Positions 58,320 to 64,000 of a stretch of DNA of 64,000 bases are shown here, piece after piece. A program made the position numbers and the translations under genes. This DNA is from Nilaparvata lugens (taxonomy: Eukaryota > Arthropoda > Insecta > Hemiptera > Delphacidae): the NCBI RefSeq assembly GCF_014356525.2, contig NC_052517.1:2238742-2302741 (forward strand), read 5' to 3'. Positions within the stretch are counted from its first letter, which is position 1, and every line of letters starts with the position of its first letter. Below the pieces are notes generated by a model, which worked only from the letters and a program-made list of their open reading frames with translations, was not told the origin of the DNA and searched no databases.

Positions 58320-58543
58320 CTAGCAGGTAACCCGTGCTCCGCAAGGGTCTAATAATAATTGAAAACTTGAAGTACTGGAATCTGGAAGAATTTAAAATAG
58401 GCCTATAACCATCCTCGGTGAATAAGAATTATATGCAAAATGTCAAGTTAATGAGTTGAGTAGTTGAGACGTGATGATGCGTCATTCGTGAATTTCCTAT
58501 CCCCTACCTGTATAAGCCAGTTCTTTCCTTTATTATATTATAT
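58320..58543 (-). mobile_element. HINE-1 complete copy with CTAG end
   Basis: On the minus strand it runs from TATAATATAATAAAGGAAAG through GGGGATAGGAAATTCACG to CCCTTGCGGAGCACGGG, a small GC hairpin, then TTACCTGCTAG. A hairpin roughly ten bases before CTAG fits Helitrons. 224 bases, no coding capacity. Confidence 0.68.
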
Positions 58544-58599
58544 AAATTAGTAGGCTACAATAAATTATCTCAAGTTGAAGTATAGAGCTGCACACTACG

Positions 58600-58931
58600 T
58601 AGTATTTGATAGCGCTATCCTGTTCTGTATCAAATTATGGTGTTGTGTATCAGATTGAAATGATACTGTATCATATTGTCGAACACTAATTGCTATAGTG
58701 ACGTTCACGTTATAATGGCAGTGAAGAAAGATAGCAGAACAACGTTGCCGAACCTCTGTCTTGTCAATGCCTTCTATAGGTGGTAGCTAATACAGGTTTA
58801 TTGATGTAATATTAACTGTTCATTCTCGTTTGAAATAAGTGTATTCTATTCGCCAAGAAGATATATTTCTCAATAATTGAATAATAAATTTTCATAATAA
58901 TTGAGAGTTAATATTTTGAGGATTAATTATG
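58600..58931 (+). mobile_element. Sat186 remnant and MITE-1 left half
   Basis: 58600-58693 is a reversed GATAC segment. The MITE-1 terminus TATAGTGACGTTCACGTTAT starts at 58694 and the half runs to about 58931, where a long-TIR element begins. The matching right half is at 62753-62931. Confidence 0.8.
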
Positions 58932-59096
58932 TTTTCGCCACACTGCACAGAAAGCAGCTGTTTTCCAGTCCCTACGTAGATCTGAAAGACATTGTTTGCA
59001 GACGACTCTCGTCTGACGTCAGAACAGGTTTCTTTCCGGCCTAGGCCGGAAAGAGTACACTTTCCAGCCGCTAACATGGAACTAAGAAAATTGATC

Positions 59097-59262
59097 AAAA
59101 AAACAGCTGATCGAAAAACTTTTCATATTTGTGTTCATTATTCAATAATTAAAACATTTATAATAATATCATCTTACTGTCATTTGAAAGAACAAAAAAG
59201 TGTAAACTCAACCTCCCACATAATTGAACATCATCTTTTAGGTTATTTAGACAAATCAGAAT
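59097..59262 (+). repeat. Diverged direct repeat, partner at 60127-60299
   Basis: ACAGCTGATCGAAAAACTTT to GGTTATTTAGACAAATCAGA parallels ACAGCTGATTAAATAACTTT to AGTTATGTAGACAGATTGA about 1.03 kb downstream, with many substitutions. It implies an old duplication inside the composite. Confidence 0.65.
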
Positions 59263-59690
59263 AAAAAATGAAAATACTTGGACAATTTCCTGATATTCAG
59301 ATTACCTCAGATTTGCTAGAGCTATCACCTTCCACTTCTGCTTTCGGAAGTGCTTAGTAAACAACTATCTCATATATATATTGTTTATTTTTGTGTGTGG
59401 CGAAGAATAGCGTTCGCACCACGGGCAAAAATGTTTTTCCGGCTCGAAATCGGTGTTCAAGTCCGAGGCCGTAGGCCGAGAACTAGAAAAGATTGAGAGC
59501 CGGAAAAATCTAATTTCTGCTCTAGGTGCGAATATACTATTTCAATAGTTTGATATAGTATATTTCGCACCTAGAGCAGAAAATGAGATTTTTCCAGCTC
59601 AAAATCGGTTTTCAAGTCCGAGGCCGTAGGCCAAGGACTAGAAAAGATTGAGAGCTGGAAAAACATTTTCCTCCACCTACTATCAAAAGT
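59240..59690 (+). repeat. R3 interspersed repeats, two adjoining copies
   Basis: GAGGCCGTAGGCCGAG at about 59465 and GAGGCCGTAGGCCAAG at about 59620, separated by an inverted junction (TAGGTGCGAATATACTATTT / GATATAGTATATTTCGCACC). Opposite orientation to 2745-3050. From 59691 to 60042 nothing is recognised. Confidence 0.7.
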
Positions 59691-60042
59691 CTCATTTTAC
59701 ACCCTGGAATCGAATACTAAAGCACTACTTTTCCTCCCATGGGACTAAAAATAATTCCCAGCGGGAAAAGTGATCACTTTTACTCCCAAGGGAGTAAAAA
59801 TAAACCCATAAGATTAACATGGGAAGAAGTCCGACAACGCCGCGATTGAAGAATGAGGAATGTGGCAACACTGTCGTGGTCGGTAGAGGAAAAGTAAAAG
59901 AGCTCTATTTCGATCTTTGGAATATTTTAGCTCTAGGAAATAAGTAGCTCTATTTCGATTGTTAGGTTATGTTCAACCGTTGGTGGATATGAAAAAGTAC
60001 ACACCTCTAACGTCATCGGCATCTCTACGAGAGCGTTCATCT

Positions 60043-60377
60043 AAAGGTACGTTTTCGTTTATGCGAACTTTCCGCAGTCGACGACGGCAAGCATTGTTGA
60101 CATTCATATTGTCCAAATTTCAAGTGTGCTAAAACAGCTGATTAAATAACTTTTTCATTATTTGTCTTTATTAATAAAGAAATAAACATTTTCAATAATA
60201 TCAAAATATTGCCATTTAAAAGTATAAAAAAGTATAAGCTCAACCTGCTCCATTAAAACATAATTTAACATAATCTTTTAAGTTATGTAGACAGATTGAA
60301 ATCTACCCAATCTGAGATTCTCTCCCTGTCATGGTCGACGACGGCATTTACGCATAAACGAAAACCCACTTTAACAG
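60043..60377. mobile_element. MITE-4, about 335 bp, just upstream of the recombinase
   Basis: Inverted ends AAAGGTACGTTTTCGTTTAT and GCATAAACGAAAACCCACTTT, with GTCGACGACGGCA present in both subterminal regions. The codons read upstream of 60497 in the same frame are MITE sequence, so the longer frame from 60296 is not the protein start. Confidence 0.65.
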
Positions 60378-60496
60378 AGACGACTGAGCGTGTCTGCACA
60401 GAAAACAAGATTGCAGGTTATGTTTTTTCTTGGTTACCTACTAAGATCTTCGAAATCCGCTACCGGTATTGTAGAAGTTATTTTCGTTTTTATAAA

Positions 60497-61874
60497 ATGG
60501 AAAGTGAGAGTGATGAGGAGTTTGTTCTAACTCCGCCGAACATTCGACACGAAGCTGAAAATGTAACTGAAAATTTGCTTCCGGAAAAATCAAAGGAACT
60601 ATACATCAAGCGATATGATTTATTCGTTGAATGGTGCAAGAAGAATTGTGGTGGAACAGTAAGAATTTCAGAAAACGTAATCCTTGTTTACCTCTCACAA
60701 CAAGCACAGGTATGTAGCCCAAGTTATTTATGGACCATTTATTCAATGTTGAAAGCAACAATTATTGTGAAACACAACATAGACATCAGTATTTTACGAA
60801 AGTGGGTGCTTTTCTGAAAAAGAAAAATGTAGGCTATCAACCTAAGAAGTCTAAAACATTCACCAAAGAGGAGGTAAATAAATTCCTGTTAAATGCTCCA
60901 GATGAACAATACTTATTGAAAAAAGTAGCCTTGATTTTTGGTATTTGTGGAGCTTGCCGAATGGGTGAATTGTGCAATATGACTGTTAGTGACATTGAGG
61001 ACAAAGATTCAATTCTCATAGTTAATGTACCTGATTCTAAAACCAACAAGGGACGTGTTTTCACTGTGATCAATGGCACACAACGAGACATAGACTACTT
61101 ATATTATTTCAGAAAGTATTTAAATTTAAGACCAAAGACAACAAAATCACCCCGGCTATTTTTAAGTTTTAAAAATGGGAGATGCTACAATCAAGCCATG
61201 GGGAAAAATTCCCTGGGAAAAATACCCATGAGTATTGCACAATACTTACAACTTCCAATCCTAACTTGTATACTGGACACGCTCTAAGGCGGACTTCAGC
61301 TACTTTGCTGGTTAATGCTGGAGGAACAATGACCCAGCTTAAAAGACATGGCGGATGGAAGAGTACTACTGTCGCCGAAGGCTATATTGAAGAATCAATT
61401 GGAAATAAAATACAAACAGCAAACAGGATTTTGAACCAAACAACAAGCAACATTGATTTAAATCACACTTCATCTGGGCCTATGCCAGTGGCCACAACAC
61501 ACCAGCTTCAATCCAGTTCCAGCGATGTTGATGAAACTTCAACTAGGCCTATGCCAGTGGCTGCTACGCACCAGTTTCAATCCAGTTCCAGCGATGTTGA
61601 TGAAACTTCAACTAGGCCTATGCCAGTGGCCACAACACACCAGTTTCAATCCAGTTCCAGCGATGTTGATGAAACTTCAACTAGGCCTATGCCAGTGGCC
61701 ACAACACACCAGCTTCAATCCAGTTCCAGCGATGTTGATCACACTTCAACTAGGCCTATGCCAGTGGCTGCAACGCACCAGTTTCAATCCAGTTCTGTTC
61801 TATCAACCCCGAACACGGTCTTTCAAAATTGTGATGGGTGCACAATAACAATAAACAATTACTATCAGAAGTAG
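60497..61874 (+). CDS. Crypton-type tyrosine recombinase, interrupted by two frameshifts
   Basis: The start is the ATG at 60497 (context AAAATGG, MESESDEEF); upstream codons belong to a MITE. Three frames carry one protein of about 458 residues: frame 2 to about 60802, frame 1 to about 61257, frame 0 to the stop at 61872-61874. Each switch fits loss of one base, in GTGGG near 60803 and in an A run near 61257. The N-terminal part (EKSKELYIKRYDLFVEWC, SPSYLWTIYSMLKATI) is the core-binding region. The catalytic part shows Arg in GACRMGEL (60958-60960), a lysine-rich hairpin (SKTNKGRVF), His-x-x-Arg in GHALRRTS (61278-61289), HGGW (61347-61358) and the nucleophile Tyr in AEGYIEES (61383-61385), nine residues after the Trp. 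The C-terminus has five 23-residue repeats and ends NCDGCTITINNYYQK. Cryptons move through recombinase-mediated integration. Whether it is intact in the animal depends on the two indels. Confidence 0.85.
61459..61800 (+). repeat. In-frame 69-bp coding minisatellite in the recombinase C-terminus
   Basis: The codons for RPMPVATTHQFQSSSSDVDE recur with exact 69-base spacing: the ATG of the PMP motif falls at 61482, 61551, 61620, 61689 and 61758. Copies differ by a few codons (VAAT/VATT, QFQ/QLQ, ETST/HTST). The 107-aa frame 61525-61848 is the same array read in another frame. Confidence 0.95.
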
Positions 61875-62154
61875 GCTTTTACACTATCAACAATCATCTC
61901 TATCAACAATCATCATCTATACTATAAACTATAAACTATCTATATATAATAGTTAATACGCGACATGGAATTTTGTGACTCATAAGGAAACTATAAACTA
62001 TCAACTATCAACTAGCAACTATCAACAAATTATTATCAGAGGTGAGCTAAATTTTGTTTTTAAAAAAAATAGTGTGAAAGCGTGAAGATGTAGTAAAATT
62101 ATTCATTGTTATAGGTATTGGTGTAGGTGGAGGAAAAATGTTGTGTGCATCACG
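61875..62154. other. Crypton 3' region
   Basis: AT-rich, with repeated CTATAAACTATC / ATCAACTATC words at 61910-62020. No polyadenylation signal could be assigned with confidence. Confidence 0.4.
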
Positions 62155-62253
62155 GGACTAAAGTACTTATTCTCCCTCAGGGAAATTGTCGCCTCGGCTA
62201 CGCCATCGGGCGACAACAGTTCCCTCAGGGAGAAAAAGTTGCACTTTAGTCCC
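62155..62253. repeat. About 99-bp hairpin
   Basis: Arms ACTAAAGTACTTATTCTCCC... and ...GGGAGAAAAAGTTGCACTTTAGT with CCCTCAGGGAA / TTCCCTCAGGG and GTCGCC / GGCGAC nearer the loop. A foldback inside the composite. Confidence 0.8.
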
Positions 62254-62547
62254 TAGATGCACAAATAACTATTTGCCCGTGGTGCGAACGTATTTTTCGC
62301 CCACACGACAGGTATTGCTGACAAATAAAAAAGAATACAAAATAAGATACTTAGTTAGCTATGTACCTATCTCTGATTTTAGTGGTAGAAGATTTGCAGT
62401 CAGGATTTCAGATTCTTTTAAAATTTCACTTGGAATACCACAGTCATCTTCAAGCATTTTTGAAATTCGGAATGCACTAATCAACAATAAAATTGAATAA
62501 AACTGGTTGCGAAGTGAATTAGTTGATTCGAAACTGGAACTGAAATC

Positions 62548-62811
62548 ATGGCTACTTCAGCTGATGATGAAAGTGGCCACTCGCCCGATCTAGCGGATGA
62601 CTTATTAACTACTTCCATGAGCGGCTGGAAAGAGACAACTTTCTGGCTTAGCCCGGAAAAGAAACCCGTTTCTGACGTCGTCTGCAAACAAGGTCTTTCA
62701 GATCTACGTAGGGACTGGAAAACAGCTGCTTTCTGTGCAGTGTGGCGAAAATGTATTTTCATAATCAAGATGAAATATTTTGTTAATCATCAATTCCACA
62801 TTTTTAAATAA
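62548..62811 (+). other. Open frame reading into the right TIR, unrecognised
   Basis: An 87-codon frame starting MATSADDESGHSPDLADDLL. The first 68 codons lie in the composite and the rest is MITE-1. It is acidic and coding-like at the start but matches nothing I know. An adjoining frame ends at 62500 (SDFSGRRFAVRISDSFKIS) after an acceptor-like TCTGATTTTAG. These may be exon fragments of the element that owned the long TIRs. Confidence 0.25.
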
Positions 62812-62931
62812 TGATCTGACAACAGAGGAAAGCGAGAAAGAGATAGTGCTATCCACTTTGTTGAATGATAGACAAGGATAGTAATACCGTTGTTAATCAA
62901 ACACTGCCATTATAACGTGGACCTCACTATA
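62753..62931 (+). mobile_element. MITE-1 right half
   Basis: Interior TATTTTCATAATCAAGATGA, then AGAGATAGTGCTATCCAC and the terminus ending ACGTGGACCTCACTATA. Complements the left half at 58694-58931. Confidence 0.82.
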
Positions 62932-63050
62932 GAATTAACAGAGTTTGTAAGTACTATCACGTTTGACTAAAATAGAACCCATCTTCAATTAATATTATTG
63001 TAAATTTACATTTTTTTCTATTTAATTAGCTTATTATATCACTCTAAGGC

Positions 63051-63192
63051 TCGGTTGCACAAAAGCCGGTTGAATTTTAATCATGGTTAAGTACATACGA
63101 TACAATCAGAGATGACTTCTTTTAAAAGCCGGCTTCTCTGATGGATCTTGAACCACGATTAAAACTTAACCGGCTTTTGAGCAACCGGCACT
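63051..63192. mobile_element. MITE-3 copy
   Basis: Inverted ends CGGTTGCACAAAAGCCGGTT and AACCGGCTTTTGAGCAACCGG, subterminal TTTTAATCATGGTTAA / TTAAAACTTAACC. A better preserved relative of 26088-26232. Confidence 0.85.
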
Positions 63193-63275
63193 AAATCTTT
63201 CAGATAAATACAACTTTTTATTCAACATAAATATAACGACAAAATACTGTATTTTTAGGCTATAAGGTTGTGCAA

Positions 63276-64000
63276 AGGCTAAAAATAAACTTTTCAAAGT
63301 TTTTGATTTGTATATCATCAAGCTATCAAAATGAAAAAGTTTTCTCAGGAAAACATTTTTTTTCGATCATTCTTTCCGAGATATGAGCGCCTGAAGTTTG
63401 AATTTTTGGGTCAGAACATTTCGAATTCGGTAAGAGATAAATCCATGAGATCTAGAGGATAAATTCTTCATGGTATTGTTGAACGAATAAAACAAAAACT
63501 ATCTGAAAACATCCATTTTTAAGAAAGTTATTCAATTTACTAAAAATGACCAAAAATAACTTTTAGTTGAGTTACTTTTGGTAAATTTAATAACTTTCTT
63601 AAAAATTGATATTTTAAAAAGATTTTAATTCTATTTAATCAATAATACCTTCCCTCAGTAAGAACATAACCTATTTTTCGGACATTTTATTATTTATCAA
63701 AATTTGGGAACAGAATAGTTTTGGGCAATGCCTGGTGTTCTATCCCGATCAAATTCATATGATTTGTAATTGTATAAAAAAATAAATAAATACCATGAAG
63801 AATTTATCCTCATGGATTTATCTCCTACCGAATTTGAAATGTACTGTCCCAAAAATTAAAACTTAAGGCGCTCATATCTTGAAAAATAATGATCGGAAAA
63901 AAATGTTTTCTTGAGAAAACTTTTTAATTTTGATAGCTTGATGATATACAAATCGAAAAACTTTGAAAAATATCGTCAGTAGAAAGTTTATTTTTAGCCT
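63276..64000. repeat. Large foldback element reaching the window edge
   Basis: The left arm from AGGCTAAAAATAAACTTTTC (63276) to about 63480 is mirrored by 63790-64000, which ends GTTTATTTTTAGCCT. Both arms include GATATGAGCGCC / GGCGCTCATATC. An inner inverted pair (TTTTAAGAAAGTTATTCAAT at 63520 and its mirror at 63580-63610) lies near the centre, and a LINE-like tail (GGGCAATGCCTGG ... AATAAATAAATA) at 63705-63795 makes the loop asymmetric. Confidence 0.82.

Larger units (their letters stand above)
58932..62751. mobile_element. Composite bounded by about 150-bp inverted repeats, carrying the Crypton
   Basis: The left arm TTTTCGCCACACTGCACAGA continues through CAGCTGTTTTCCAGTCCCTA and matches the reverse complement of 62600-62751 with one mismatch in the first 70 bases and a nine-base indel after that. 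Inside are two R3 copies, a MITE, a direct repeat, the recombinase gene and a hairpin. Cryptons lack TIRs, so the TIRs belong to a different element into which the Crypton was inserted or captured (inference). The flanking MITE-1 halves overlap by about 35 bases, so a single clean insertion is not shown. Confidence 0.7.

Noticed and set aside
60296..60496. Upstream extension of the recombinase frame
   Set aside because: This sequence is the right end of MITE-4 and spacer. The ATG at 60497 has a better context and matches the usual acidic start.
60710..60715. GTATGT as a 5' splice site within the recombinase
   Set aside because: The conserved block SPSYLWTIYSMLK reads straight through it, so no intron is needed there.
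60837..61091. 84-codon minus-strand frame
   Set aside because: Antisense shadow of the recombinase catalytic domain.

Overview
The window looks like intergenic and intronic DNA from an insect nuclear genome, most likely a hemipteran. The reasons are AT-rich sequence with almost no long open reading frames, canonical GT-AG splice sites around conserved protein fragments, and dense insect-type mobile DNA: miniature inverted-repeat elements (MITEs), Helitron-like elements, tRNA-like SINE heads, non-LTR retrotransposon tails and a Crypton. From memory the interspersed families resemble those of delphacid planthoppers such as Nilaparvata lugens, but no search was possible and the species is not proven. 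There is no sign of bacterial operons, CRISPR arrays, rRNA or viral genes.

Two protein-coding loci can be recognised. (1) A minus-strand gene for a serine hydrolase-like alpha/beta hydrolase (SERHL/kraken type): coding exon 1 at 44797-44851 and exon 2 at 37878-38038 join in phase across a 6.8 kb intron. The exon with the nucleophile serine is missing and must lie in the 100-N gap (36015-36114) or left of the window. (2) A plus-strand Crypton-type tyrosine recombinase at 60497-61874. Its catalytic residues are readable, it is broken as given by two single-base shifts, and its C-terminus carries an in-frame 23-residue tandem repeat.

Layout. 1-7.1 kb: nested MITEs, a Helitron-like insertion, hairpins and a 43-bp array. 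7.1-14.2 kb: a 186-bp satellite (about 28 units forward, then 6 inverted) whose monomer contains the end of the local MITE family. 14.2-25.5 kb: a non-autonomous Helitron, shorter satellite arrays, SINE fragments, a 67-74-bp array and MITEs. 25.7-34.1 kb: two tandem duplications of 2.1 and 2.4 kb built around a 169-bp minisatellite. 34.1-45.9 kb: the hydrolase gene, the gap, and repeats within its introns. 46.0-56.0 kb: a 143/153-bp satellite interrupted by a Harbinger-like element with TAA target duplications, plus two more 2.07-kb duplications. 56.0-64 kb: repeat remnants, a 21-bp array, a long-TIR composite holding the Crypton, and a large foldback at the right edge.

Themes: a MITE terminus and a GATAC-rich module recur as building blocks of several unrelated arrays, and insertions are nested several deep. 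Repeat copies differ mostly by one- to three-base deletions. That pattern suggests under-polished long-read sequence, and part of the duplication and both Crypton frameshifts may be assembly errors. Names such as MITE-1 or Sat186 are labels used only in this annotation.
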